Of a stretch of DNA of 64,000 nt, positions 10,541 through 24,500 are shown one piece after another. This DNA comes from Telmatactis stephensoni (lineage: Eukaryota > Cnidaria > Anthozoa > Actiniaria > Isophelliidae), in NCBI GenBank assembly GCA_029948255.1, contig JALIZF010001459.1, forward strand, positions 154,501-218,500. Direction: 5' to 3'. The stretch's first letter is position 1. The number at the start of each line of letters is the position of its first letter. The notes beneath the pieces are model-generated. The model made no database searches. It was not told the DNA's origin and saw only the letters and a list, made by a program, of their open reading frames with translations. Position numbers and translations under genes: made by a program.

Positions 10541-11789
10541 AGATAGTTACCAAAAATAACTATAATTTAGAGAACTAAGCAAATTGGCTTCATGCTTCCA
10601 AAAAAATAGAAAATAAAAAATTATAAAATATCTAATTTACCTTGTGTTTATTAGTATATAAGGATGAATCCCCTTGCATTAGCTAATCTCCAACCCATTC
10701 TATCACAGCCCCCTTGCCCTCATCCCTACCCCTCCTGACTAAGTTAATGAGACTAGCTATACCTAATGAATTAATTAAATCTTCTTTCCTCCTTTTAGAA
10801 ATCTTTTTTTCCAAATATAGTTACCCCTTCTCTTAACTTATCCTTTGGAAATTTCCCCACTCTCATATATATATATACAGTCTTATAATCACACTGGCTG
10901 TGTATGTTTTACTACACCCCTCTTAGTCTGCACTGCTGGCCATCTGCAGATTTTTGGGGAGTGGAAAAAAAAAGGACTGACCACTATGATATTTTTGTTT
11001 TTTCTCGCTGCCACCAAAAATTGATGACTGCCAGTAATGGAGGTGACATGCCCCTCTTAACCCATGGATAGGAAATAGACAAATCATTATTGCCCCTCCT
11101 TTCCTCTTTGTACCTTAGGCCCCTCTCTGCCCTTGTTCTCAACATAAGCTGATCCCCCCGGCCTTGCTCCCCCACGTTTAATTTTCCCATAGCTAAGGTC
11201 AACACAAGCTGCCCCCCTCCTTGCTATAGGCACTGCTCCCTATCTCTTAAATAGCCTTTCACCCTTCCACTAGCTAGCCTGCATATCGTACAGGCATAAT
11301 GATATACATACATGCATTATGCTGTAATATTGCTGGTGTTCCTAATGACTTCTCCATGTACTCTGACAACACAATTGACATGATTTATTAGTATTAGCAA
11401 ATAAGTACAATACACTAATAAAGAACAGGATAGTTGGATGGGAGAAACATATAGTTGGATGGAAGAACACTCTTTTAAACATGAGTTGAGAGGTATGTGA
11501 AGAAAAGCCCGCAGGTGAGCAAGTCTTGCAAGACCCAACATTATGCCTGGTTTCCATTGTGTTGCATTTCATGAGAAGACAATAGGCAGTGCATCACACA
11601 GTTTGCATGTTGCTTCTGTTGCTTATTCATCAGTTTACAAATCCAGTCCAAAAATATTTCTATAAGCATCCTCTAAGAATACCTCCAAATATATTTTATA
11701 TTGGAGCTTCCAGACTACTAAGCTGCATTCATCATAGTAGTCAAGCAGGAGTTACAGTGAGGTTGTTCAGGCAAACATTGTCTTTAAAC

Positions 11790-11900
11790 ACCTATTGGTG
11801 TATTGGTGCACACTGTTGTTTTACAGAGGACTGGGTTCGATTCCCAGCTGGGTGGACACAGTGTTTGCTGACAAACATCAACATTGCTTCTTCTTTGAAG
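11790..11900 (+). mobile_element. tRNA-derived SINE fragment
   Basis: GGGTTCGATTCCCAGC at 11833 is a near-perfect pol III B box with its palindromic T-arm. The upstream part has only a weak A box and no full cloverleaf, so it is a SINE head or relic and not a tRNA gene. Confidence 0.5.
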
Positions 11901-13218
11901 TCTAGCAGTAGCTACAATATGACTAAGTTAGAGAATCTAAAATCCTATAACTGACTCTGAAAACTTACGAAACACTGCCCCCCTCCACCATGAAATGATT
12001 TTGGCCATTTGGATATCAACTTCACATCTTTATAGCACCAAGTAGGATCCATTTTTTTCTGACATATTTTGCTAAAGAAACTACAAACTAGGGGTGGGTA
12101 AAATTCTCAGAAAAAAAAGGTCTAACCATTAAGGATGCCGTGGCTCTTGTATGTGATAAACCTGGCTTGTTTTCAAGCTCCCACCACTTTTCAGCTTGCT
12201 CGCCAGCCCCTGTATGTGTACCGGATAACACAGAAAAGGGGAGCATTGAAGTTTGACAGGCAACCAACCAAACACAAACAGGTAAGCTGTATGTTTCTTT
12301 ATTGATTTGCAATACTTCAGAACTTTAAAAAAGGTATCTTAACTATTTTAACTCTGACTTGTATGGATACTTGAGTAGATTTGTATATATTTAGTAAATA
12401 GTTTTCACACTTATTTTTCTACTTACTTTCTTTGCGATATAATTCAGTACTAGATTATACCTGATATATCTTGAAAATAATTCCTTAAAAATGATAACTA
12501 CATTGCTATAAATACTGAAAATATACCCAGAGTTTGGAAACCTTCCTGTACATTTGTTTATACATCATAAATCAGTAATCAACACTCAAGAGAATGAACT
12601 GATCAAATTCTAAATACTCCCAAGGGTGGTGTCTAGTAGAGAGATTTTGGAACTTGATCAAGACTTATTTATTCTTGAGTGGGATACTAAGATAATTTCA
12701 TGTTTGGAAGAATGGAGGAAAGAGGAAAACTGGTTGATTAATGAAACTTTTGATGAGATAATTGCTTTTTAAAATAAGAAAAGGTTTGTTTTTCAGTGCT
12801 GCATGGCCACACAAGCTAAATTCACCACTCATTTACATTTTAGCACTCAACCTATGTTTAATAGATAATTATAGGCCTTAACAATCATGTTCTTTTTTGA
12901 CTTGTTTTAAAAACTCTTAAAAAATCAAATATCCAAATGACACCCAAAAATGTCACTGAATAAGGTATGTCACACAGCACTGTATAGTAGTCACACTCTA
13001 ATATCCACAAAATGGTTTTTAAAGGCCAGTTAACACTTGTAACATTAGCATAACAACAGTAACAGATTTCAGTTACAGACTTTAACGCACCTTTAACAAT
13101 AGTTAACATATTGTCAACCATTGTTAAGAGTGAGATAATTACAGTTAAATGTTCTGAGCTGGCAGCCCAATGCATGCTTGTCTTTTCTAGAACACACATA
13201 GGCCTGGCCCAGTTGTCT

Positions 13219-13272
13219 GTTAACCCGGGATTAAATCTAAATGAACTGTTCATTTTAACCCTGGGTTAGCAC
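13219..13272. repeat. Dispersed GTTAACCC palindrome, copy 1
   Basis: Imperfect palindrome: GTTAACCCGGGATTAAATCT ... ATTTTAACCCTGGGTTAGCA, preceded by GGCCTGGCCCAGTTG. Related copies lie at 13664, 22786 and 27771. Confidence 0.7.
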
Positions 13273-13663
13273 TTCTTTCCGCTTTTAAAACAAATTAGAT
13301 TACTTAGCAAAATAGACCATACCACAAGCTGAAAAATCATTGCACCTAAATAAACTGTTGCTTGTGCTTATGCATCTGTAACTTGTGAAAACCAGGCTTT
13401 AAAATTTCTCGTTTTCAAGGCATGAGTTTTCAAAGCACCTAATTCTCTTTTCCCTAATGAGAAATTATTTTATATTGAACAAAAATACAAAAAAACTAAA
13501 AAAACAATAACTAACTTTAGAAACAAAAGCATATAAAAGACTTCCACAAATTCATATCATCCAGACTATATAGTAAAGTGAATAATAATAATAATTAAAA
13601 AAATTTAACTGAAGAAAACAAACTTTTGTGATCTAGCCATGGCCTGGTTGTTGGAAGGATTAT

Positions 13664-13722
13664 CGTTAACCCAGGATTAAATATAAAGAAAACCATTCAT
13701 TTTAATCCAGGATTAGTGTTGA
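13664..13722. repeat. Dispersed GTTAACCC palindrome, copy 2
   Basis: GTTAACCCAGGATTAAATAT ... TTTTAATCCAGGATTAGTG, preceded by GGCCTGGTTGTTGGAAGGAT. It lies only ~450 bp from copy 1. Confidence 0.7.
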
Positions 13723-13805
13723 TCACCCTTCAAATAACAGTGTCCCATTGACTAAAGATTATGCAGAGAAACAGGATTCTTTCTCAAAATTATAATTATT
13801 ACACA

Positions 13806-14092
13806 TTACAGTGCTGCACTTCTAACCATGGCCACTACCACAAAGCTTTTGATTACTTTTTGACATCCTTTCGACAACTTTGAGTACCAACAACCAATTA
13901 TATATCAGCTTTTTACTTTGATGTATCAATAGGTGAAATTGTTACATCAATGTACAAACTCTGCTTATCGTATTAATCAAAGTGAAGCGTTGATATCTAA
14001 TTGATAAGCGGTATTCAAAGTTGTCAACAAGGTGCTATAAAGCATTCAAAAACTTTGTGGTAGTAGCCACAGTTCAAAGCGCAGCACTGTAA
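13806..14092. mobile_element. MITE family A (TTACAGTGCTGC), copy 1
   Basis: The ends are TTACAGTGCTGC and GCAGCACTGTAA. The two halves are reverse complements along most of the ~287 bp. A second copy lies at 34111-34380. TA target duplication is suggested by the TA on each side of CAGTGCTG. Confidence 0.85.
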
Positions 14093-15524
14093 GAGTATTA
14101 ATTTGATCTGTCATAGAAGTTACTCAATGAAAATTAAGGTACATCTACAGCTACAAGACAGTAAAGGAATGTATTATTAGGATGGTTTTATAATACATGT
14201 CCAAACAAACTTAACATCTTGTTCACTTTTGGATGTTTGATAAAACTGGTGCGCAATGTCATCTGACAAATAGCAACAACAGATGCTTAGTTTGTAAGGA
14301 CAGTCTTATGAAAAAATCGATATAAATATACTATTTTGATGTATTTGATAATTAAGCCTACTTTGAGTACAAGAAATGCTTAATATAGTATCCTTTGCTA
14401 AAGCTAGACAATAACTATATATCTAATATTTAGTTTTCTAGCATTTGTTATTTCTAAAGTACATGAATTCAGAACAGATACTGCAAACTGTAACTAAATG
14501 CCATAATTGCAAATTCTATAAATTTGTTGTTCACATTATTTTAGAACTTAGGAATTGTGTTCTAACACATACCAGATCTAACACTGCGAACAATGTATAG
14601 TTGCAATTTGATTGCAGTAGGATATTATTTTGCAATGTTTACCAATTATTTAGAATAACAATAATTATTATTTCAAAACTAGGATTTACATTCTTGTGGC
14701 ATATTCTACATGCAATCATATGCACATAGCATTTTCAATTTTAGTTTCCATTACTTTGAGAAAATATAAAGTAGATTAAAAAGTGTATTGAATTAGGTAT
14801 CCATAGGAATATGCAGGAAAGATCAATTGTTTTGATTATTAGAAACATTTCTCCTGCAATTGAACTGATTGGAAAGTTGAATAGCGCTTAGTGTGTAGAG
14901 AGTAACCATTCTTGATTTATCAATAACTTATGAAATTCACATGTACTTTAAATGTCTTTTTGAGTACAATTTTGTACAATATCCAGACTTATTGGCAAGG
15001 TTTTGGAAAATTACATTTTTGACTTTCTATAATATAACATGAATTTGTAAAAATCTTACCTAGAAAAGCTTTACAAGGATGATGGCGAATGTTTATAGAG
15101 CTCTATATGACAAATATCTTGAAAATAATAATAAACCTCAAAATAGAAAAGAAATTAATTATTTGACATTATATTATTATTATAGCTACATTATATATCT
15201 TAAAAGAATACTTAAACTTAATACATCCAATTCTAAATAATTTAGAAGCCAAATCATACTTCCTTGTCAATGGTGATGCTTTTATCAGCTCCAGAAAGTT
15301 TGTACAAGTGATTTTAGTATTGCAGGAATTGAGGTTCGGATGTAACAGCGAGTGTAAGCAGATATTTGAATGGGACTGTTTCCTATCTAACAATTTACAA
15401 ATGTTTTTAACAAGATAAAAATTTCCCTCTTCCATGATTTTCTTGTATATCGACACAAATGTACACATGTAGATCTTGTATGTACAGATTACTTGGAGAC
15501 CTTCATACCAGGTAATAGCTAGGA

Positions 15525-18500
15525 CTACGATAGCGAAGGGGCCAAGATTTCATTGAAGGCTCCTTCAAAACAGTTTCGGAGGTCCCGATACGAGACTACT
15601 AAAACTGATTGCTCATCTCTGGACATGAGGCACACTTTTTCGGCTGATCCTGAATCAAGCTGTGAAAAACAAAATTAGTGCCTTCTTTAGTATAGGACAG
15701 GACAATACCAATTCATAGTTTGTGGTTACCTTATTCAGACATGTTACAACATGTGACAGATCAACAATGGGTATTCCATTATCTGTCACATTGTGGAACA
15801 GATAATCTCTAAATAACTTTAACAGATATCTGTCTCCTGTTTCAGACCAGCCTTGATCCATTCCTAACCTATAATCACAAAAAAAGTTTATATTAGAAAA
15901 TGTGACTTTTTGTGTACAATACCAAGGTCACTGAAATCACATTCCTATGGTAGTGTTACTGTATGAGATAATAGCTGAGAGAGATGCTTATGGAGTTGGA
16001 TTTGGAACCTGACAGGACTTTGCGACAGGAGATACATGTACGTCAACAACACAAAGACAGCACAGATCTCCAATGATGACAATATAACATTTACTGTACT
16101 GTATGACTTTAATATATCTTACTCTGGTCTCTCATTTATGGTTCCAAGTTTTGAAAGTATCCTTAGAACTCTTCCATTTTCCATTTCCTTTGCCAGCTCT
16201 CCTTCAAGAACATCACATTTGACCTGCGCTGCCTCTAACTGGGTATAGAACCTTGCTCCTATCATGGGCATGATGTCATTTACACTTTTCATTACTGATG
16301 GAGGTGGGCTTCCAAGAAGATAACTACAGACAAGGATAATGTCAAAATAGATTTTAATATAGATCTTGATTTATCAAAAGGAAAGAAAACAGAGAACTCT
16401 GTGAACGTCTAATACCGAAAAAATTGATATAAACTCAATACCACAAAAATGACATGTTCACAGTCAGTCTGCTCCTCCATTTAATGTTTCTAGTCAACAA
16501 TGGGTTTGATGGTGTTGGAGGGATGGTTTCCATGACAGCAACATTGAAGGGGGAGGAGTGGGAAGATAAATAAGGCAAATCATGCACTTAAATAATTACT
16601 ACTTGGTACTGTTCCTGTGTCCCAACTGTGGTATGAATGTACCTGGTATGTAATGTCAGGGGTAACCAAGAGTTTTGTAAGGCAGGTTCTAAGGGGGGGT
16701 TATGGATCTGTGAATGATGTGTTTACTTATTTATTTATTCAACAATTACAAACTCATTTGCAAAAAAGTTTGGTTGCAAAGGGGGGGTTCTGGAGGCCCT
16801 GGAACCCTCCCCTGGGTACGCACCTGAATTTACATATTAATTAAAGTAGAATGCTACATATACTCACATGATCAGGTTTTTAAGATCTGATGAATAGTTC
16901 ATGGCAACATATTCCAGGGACTGTTGTATGTGCTCACGTTGTATCGATTGGAGGGAATAGCAGCTAGCCAAGGCAAGAACCAGCTTACCTAATGATGTCA
17001 AGTCTTCTTGCTGAAATATAAACAATATAATAATAATTCACATATTATTATTTATAAACTACATATAAATGCAAATGAGGACAACAGTCTCTCTTCTCAA
17101 CAGTGGTGCTATGGGATCCTGCCAATGCTTGGTCATCCAGTTGAACTGTGACTCTGAATTTATATGGGAAAAATTTCATTGCCTAATCAACTGCATGTAT
17201 GATCCTTGGGGAAGGCTTTGTACAATTTAATGACACTCAGGGTTGGGAACCAAGTGTTCTTCAAAGAGTTACTTCTTGATTAAAGTGTGTTTCACCTAAC
17301 GTTTGACAAGTTGGTTCCAAAGTACAATCAGAAGTTCCAAAGTTCAAACTGTGCTTTGGAAGTTCACAAGAAACTTTGTTGGCAAACGTCAAACTTACAT
17401 GTACTTCCCAAGCAAATTTGTTAGAATTGAGCTTGATTCAAGCACATGTAGCCATGGAAGATTCCATGTTGATGATCAAATTGCAAACTTTTGTATGTAG
17501 AGCACTACCTTGCTTTGGAATGAAGCTCTGACAGTGCCAACGTTGATTCTTTTTTCCAAATTTACATGGAAAGTAATATTGAAGTTTGCCAACAAAGTTT
17601 ATTGTCAACTTCACAAGTATTATTTGAACTTCAAAACTATTGACTGGAACAAACCTGCTTGTCAAAAGTTGTCCAATGCATAACAACAAAAATGTGAATA
17701 TTAAAGTCTTACTTGGAAGTGTGGAGTCATTGCATTTGGGCTATTGCTGGGATCAAAACTGAGAATGTCGAAAATTCCACATCCATTTATTCTTAGTCTA
17801 AAAAACAATATACAAAAATTAATATGCAAATCTAAGTCAACTGAATTTTTTGAAACAATAATTCACTAATAGAAATACCTTGAATTCCCTATCAAAAGGA
17901 TCTTTGAAGGATCAATCATCCGACAAGCTAATCCAGCAGTGTGGACAACCCGTAATGCTGAGGATAGCTGGATGATATAGCTCCAGATGAGTTTCTCAGG
18001 CATTAGTCCCCCATGTCTTGATCTCCCACTAGGGCCTGGCATTCCTGCCCTAGGGAAGGCTAAGGACCCATCAGGGTTTAGAGGAAGGGTTGAGTCAGGA
18101 CCTGAGAAATGTCGACTGAGAAGAGTTTCGGCACCAGCGTGGTAGTCATAGACAAATATAAGAGCTTAAGATAAACAAAATATTGCATCAATTATCAATA
18201 AATTGCAGTTTCTAAAATTACATATTAGACCCATATGACCAACCTACAACAAATTTAAGCAATATAAAACATGAGTACATCTCTGTACTGTGATGTAAAC
18301 ACAATGAGAGATGTACAAAGAGCACAAGAAAAGCAAGCTTAGTATCACTTGCTTTTCGAGTGCTCTACATCTTCCAGTGTGTGTACAGAGACATAAGTAA
18401 TCATTTTGTATTGCTTTTGCAAAATATTATCAGTGTTTTAATTGAAGTCATATCTCTGTACTTGACATAAACATGGCAGCTAGCCAATTAGCCATGAGTT

Positions 18501-21500
18501 TACCAAATATCTTATAATACATAATTATCCATTCATGAGTTTATCATAATTTATATCTTATAATAAAAATACATATTCTGATGAAGTGAAGCATAACCCA
18601 TGATAGAAGTTACTGCTTGTCATAGCAAGACTAAACAATATTTTAGCCAAAGAAAATATGGAAAAATGAATAAGTTGACTTACAGCTATCACCAAAGGCT
18701 TTAGTTGTAAAGACTTGCCGTAAACTAACAATGTTTGAATGGGTGATCTTTTTCCACTGGTCTCCTAGTACCATGGGCTTGGTATTCACAAGTCGAAAAC
18801 CTGAAGAAATAACATTTATAAGTTAAAAAGGTTCAAATTTAAAGTGTTCTAGAATTGTTGATCATGAACTGGTAACATGTACGATACAATCTATAACAAT
18901 GATGCAGCTAACAGGTGTTATCTACATCATTGGTACATAACTTTTTCATATCTTTACTAGGGAAAATATGGAAAATATGAGTGTTTTAGTTTCTGGTAAA
19001 ACGCTATTACCCATATAATAATAAGAAATTTGTACAAAAAAGAAAAGAAAAAGAAAAAGAAAAAGAAAAAAAGGAACTTGAAAAAGTTTTGTGTGGTGAC
19101 TGTTCAAATGATTCAAATCTTGCATCAGCTTCAGAAGAAGCTTACAAGCCCCCCCCCCATGTCAAGGCAAGGGCTGCAAGTTAGCAGTCAAAGAAGACAC
19201 AAGCTGAACATTGCATTGACTTGCATTCTTGTTTGATCAGGGCCTTATGAATGAACAAGACTTTTGCAAGATGAATGCATAATGTACTCTAGCCCTGTGG
19301 AATGCACTGTTTTCTTAGACAGCATTATTTCAAGCTTGCCAACATCACACCACCATGTTCTACTGGCCTACCAGTCTGATTTTCAATGATTGATTCACTA
19401 AAAAAATAAGTTAAACATCAACAGACCATGCACTCTTCTTAGTACGTAGAGGAGTCCATCCTTGCTACTGACAGCCTTGTAACATGTGGTCATGTAACCA
19501 AATGTCCTTTGTCCCTGTTGATTAGAGTGATGACACAGTGATCAGAAAATTAACCAGACACTGAAAGTAGGAAGGTTAAGTCAGTGATCTACATCATAAA
19601 TTTGATATCATGAAAATGTCTCAGAAAATTATTTCCAGGTTTCACTGAGCTGATGAAAGCCCTGCAATCTTATTATCTGACTCAAATGGTGGTCAAAGAT
19701 TGACTAACATGTGCTCTCAGCCAGAGAATATTCTATCGAAAACTTGTCATTCAGTTGATGAAAATTTAGATTGAAAATGACTTTTTAAAGAAATACAACA
19801 ATATTACTGTCTCTACAATATCTTGACAATAATTAAGGGATTGGCATCAGGTGTTAATTAAATTAAAGTTTTGCAACAATAATTATTAATAGTTATTATT
19901 ATTGTAATTTACAAGCATACCTATTGTTTTAATTGCTAAATACAATAGATACACTTGTAATTTCAAGTGTATAATTTAATAATGTAAAGGTTTTACAGAA
20001 TTGACACCAGTCCAACTGAACATCTGGAAACAAAAATTAATGTGCAAGGCCTATCTGATTTTAATCTCTCCTGAAGCCACTTATAGCCAGCAAGAGATAC
20101 CAATCATACACCTACCTTTCAGATACAAATCCTAATAAAACCCTTGAAGCATGTGATGTTTAAACACCACATTGCAAGATACAGTGCCTTGTTTTCTTAC
20201 CAATGGAGACACTTTGACAGCCAGTCTTACCTGATCTGTAGGTGTATCTAGTGGTTCCAATGGACAGAGAGAATGGTAGTTGTCTACTTCTTTAGGAACA
20301 CCTAAACAATTACAAAAACGCAAGAGAACAAGAGATTTAATCAACTGCATATACACATATATAATCATAAAGATCATCATTTTTATTAATGAAATTATTA
20401 TTTTGTTACTTACTAGGGTCATCGGGATCAAGTTGTGCCATACTCAAAGCATGTTGATTCATAAGTTCCTAATTAGTAACACCCAGTATTAGAACTAAAT
20501 TTACATTTTGCAGTACAACAAACATATATTGTATTATTTGGGATTGTGTTTTGGTGCCCAGAAATGAGTTTTTGGAATATGTTATTCACAGCTAAGACAT
20601 ATTCTATAAAAAATGTTTTAAATCTCAGGAGAGAGAGATCAACTTTTGTTTCGTCTCCTAGGCTAGGATTCTCTGAAAATTACATGTATCTAGCGCAAGA
20701 GTCTTACAATTATATTCTAGAAAACTATTTATAACATCCAGTGTGACAGGGAGCAAGTTAGTGGTCACATTTCTCAACATTGAATGCATAGTATGCTCTA
20801 CCAACCTGTCGTAATTGTGCTGACATAGAGAATGCATTGTTTCTTGTCTGGTTGTTTTGTAGGTGAGCAAGGTGGGCAGGTTCACTAACTACAGCATGAT
20901 ATGATGGTACAACCTGAACAAAACAGGGCATTCAAAATAACTTCTCAGTGTGAAATTATGTCAATACATGGAGGTGTACACGTGTATGCAGATATTCTAG
21001 TCAGACTGTTTTGTGGAGCATTCACAGTGCTGAAATGGTTATAACATCATTATGCATGACTTTTGAGGGTATTTTGCTTATATTTTTGTCAAAAAATAGA
21101 ATTGGCCTTGTTCGTACCACTGATGGTTGATTATGGTTTTGTTGAGGATAAAAGTACATAGTGCCATCAATAGATTCTGGGTTGAATGCCTGTTGTTGCT
21201 GTGGAGTAGGATGATTCTAAAGATGAGAATAATTATGTTCTCAATTAACTATAAATGTAGAATGACAAAACACAAGATTTTCTATTGACAGGGAATCTCT
21301 GCATATCAAAGAAATTCACAGTTTACATAAGACAAATATCTCAATCAATAGCCCACTTTCAATATTTCGGTTTTGTGATTACACATGAAGCAATTCAAAA
21401 TGAGGCTCTTGAAATAACACGGAGAAACCTTGTTTATTATCATTTTACAACTGCATTTTCCCAGCTTGTATCCAAAACAATAAAAGTGGGCTATTTACAG

Positions 21501-24500
21501 TAGTGCAATATATTATACCTGCATGAAGACAAGATCCTGCAAGATCAGTAGACAAGAATTTATTTTAGCTATGATCAACCAAGATCTTGAAAATCTCAAT
21601 GTTTTGATCCCACATTATCCAATAGATGAGTTACACTGCTACATCACCCATTGTTTTCATCATTTTTGTAAACAAACTTTTGTAGATGTAAAACATGAGT
21701 ATGATTGATAGAAGCTTAAAATTATCAAATATTTCCATAGTTTTTAACTTAGTAAACTATATTTGGCTTTCCTCTCTCATGAATTGCACGGAAGCAACAA
21801 TACCATTTTTGCAGTAATATTGCCTATAAGTATGCATGTGCAAACTTGTAAGCATACAACAAGAGAGAAATGTAAACATTTGCAAATCATCTATATATTA
21901 ACCAGATAGAATATTTCTCATATATTTCTCATATTGCCAAGCAGCTTTCATTATTCTATCTAGCTTATATTCAATGCCATTTCCCAATATAGAGTGTCAA
22001 TACCCACGATCACTCCTCCCAGGGACATATATCCCAGGGTATGTTGGTTTGAGTCCCACTTGAGTCAGGGATTGCTTCCCCTGTCTCTCATAGATACATA
22101 TTTACCATGTATTTAACCATTAGGTTGCACTCATTTGTTGTACCTTTTGTACTATTCAACTCATCATCTGGATCACTTCTTATGTGTAATAATAATTATT
22201 ATTGTTCCACTATTTGATTAACTATTCCAGAACAAGCTACATTCATAAGATGACTTCATTTGCAAAATGCTAGTAGCAAATCTGGCCTTTTTTGAGGGGG
22301 AATTGGGGGAGGCAGAGAAAAGGCAGCACAGTGAATCTGTTTAAAATGGTCTGACTATCATATTACTTACTGTTGCATTTGGAAGAAATTCATATTGTGC
22401 TGAAGTTGTTTGAACCATTGGTTTTGGCTTGGACGGATTGGCTGGTTTGGGTGAATGCATAGGTGATACAGGTCCACCTGGTGCTAACGATGAACCAAAT
22501 GATTTCTTTGTGGGAGAAAGTGGTGACTGATGACTATTATGCATTGGTCCAGAAGACATAGCACTGACACTTTGTGGAATTTGATTCTGTATTGGAGCAA
22601 GAGTAACTTTGTAATTAAATGACTGTTTTTGTCCAAAGACAAAATCAACACTGACTGCTCAGAAAAGCAGTATTTGAGCTAGACAAGAGATGGGTCTCAG
22701 GCCATTGACCCAATGTAGATGGCTACCTAACCTGGGAAGCTTACATGATCATCTTGTAAACTACCTATAACCCCTTACTTAAAAGATTAGCATTAATCCT
22801 GGGTTACAATGAATGGTTTTCTTAAGATTTAACCTTGGATTAACATTGGTTAACTGGGCACTCCAGAGTACACTGTAATAAATGCTATTCCAGTTGCAAT
22901 AAAAATTTGTATTGCTGGATTTCAAGCCATGAGGGGAATTGGTAGAGTCCCTAAATTTGTGACAATCAACACGAGACTTACACTTACACGAGTACATCAA
23001 CGTTTACAAAATCTCAAAGTTTGGTGTTAATTGGGTCAATATTAGCCACTTTAGAAACGAGTGGAGGACTGGGAACGAGTTTTTAGAATTAATCTAATTA
23101 AGAAATGAACCCCATCACAATGTGTGGCAATGCCATCTTTATTACAGAAAATGACTTACAGCTACTTCAAAATGCTAAATTTACACAGAAATGTTTGTTG
23201 TCCAGACAAACTGTCCAGTAACCATACATTTGACGTGTAAATTTAGCATTTTTAAATGGCTGTAAGTCATTCAATATTGACCTGATTAACACCAAACTTT
23301 GGGATTTTGTAAAGCTCAATATGTTCTATCTGGCTATGTGGGTCTCATGTTGATTATCACAAAGTTAGGGACTTGTGCCCATTCCCCTCATGGCTTGAAA
23401 TCTGGCAATAGAAGAGTTATTTAAATATGCAAGTAATATTGCACATTAGTGAAAAAAACAAACAAACAAACAAAAACAAAACAAAACAAAAGAGCAAACA
23501 AACAAACAAACAAACAAAAAACAATACCTTTGCTGTGAATGAAAGTCCAGCAAAGTTGTGAATCATATTTTCTTGGTTCATAGGATTGCTACTCTTATAG
23601 CTTCTATGACCCTGTGGTCCAATAGGTCCATTACTAGTGAAAACTGGTGTAGAAGAACTTCTATGGAATGATGCATTTCCTAGGACACAAACAACAACTA
23701 AATGTTATGATGAACTAGATGGTATTCAGCTCGGTATTCATCTGACAGCCTTAGGGAAATGCTACAAAAATAGATCTGCTAATGGAATATCACAGGCCCC
23801 TTGCAATCATTTTCCCCTCTGGTACAATTTGGAGATTAAAACAAAACAAAATTATGTGCACAAAAAGATTTTTTTCTTAATTTTCAGGAGAAATTGTTTT
23901 GTGCACTAAATTAAAATGAAGAGGAAATCACTTCAAGTGTTCTATAAATAGTAAAGGAAGTTTTTAAGTTTAGTGACCTACATATGTTGCTTAATGAAAG
24001 ACCTCCATAATGTGTTTCCTATTTTAGCTTTTTGAATCTTTAATCCTTACAAACAAAGTCAGAAGGTAGTAATCTATACTTTTAATATTTGAAATTTATC
24101 AAAAATTAATTGTCTCAGTATGTTGTCTAACTAGAAAAGTTGAAGAATATTTCCTTTTTTTTCAGAAACGAACACATTCTACATTTTTTGCTCAAAATTA
24201 AAAAAAACTTATTATGTGAGAGAGCAAAGAGCAAAGACAGTTAGCAATAAAAAAATGTATTAGGAGACATAGTCTAATGGTCAACCATTTCCATGAAAAT
24301 GATGTAAAAAAAGGTGTTGATTTATAACTCAAGTAATTTGTATTTATTTTTCAATATTGTAGTTACAGTTTGAACAGTTCGTATTTCTTTGATGAAAAGC
24401 ACTTTATTTCCTCCGAAAGACTTCAACTCGATGTGTTTGAAGGATAACAAACTGCTAAATGAAGAAAAAATCGACAACAGCAGTCACTCGAATCTATTTG

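Larger units (their letters stand above)
10371..15524. other. Gene-free stretch rich in repeats
   Basis: No ORF with recognisable domains on either strand. It holds the A-rich tract, a pyrimidine-rich segment ~10660-11230, a tRNA-like SINE piece ~11790-11900, two copies of a short palindrome (13219-13272 and 13664-13722), a TTACAGTGCTGC element (13806-14092), and the 3' flank of PAN3. Confidence 0.6.

Noticed and set aside
22000..22100. Possible second SINE with GGTTTGAGTCCC
   Set aside because: Only a weak B-box-like string; no A box or tail could be recognised.
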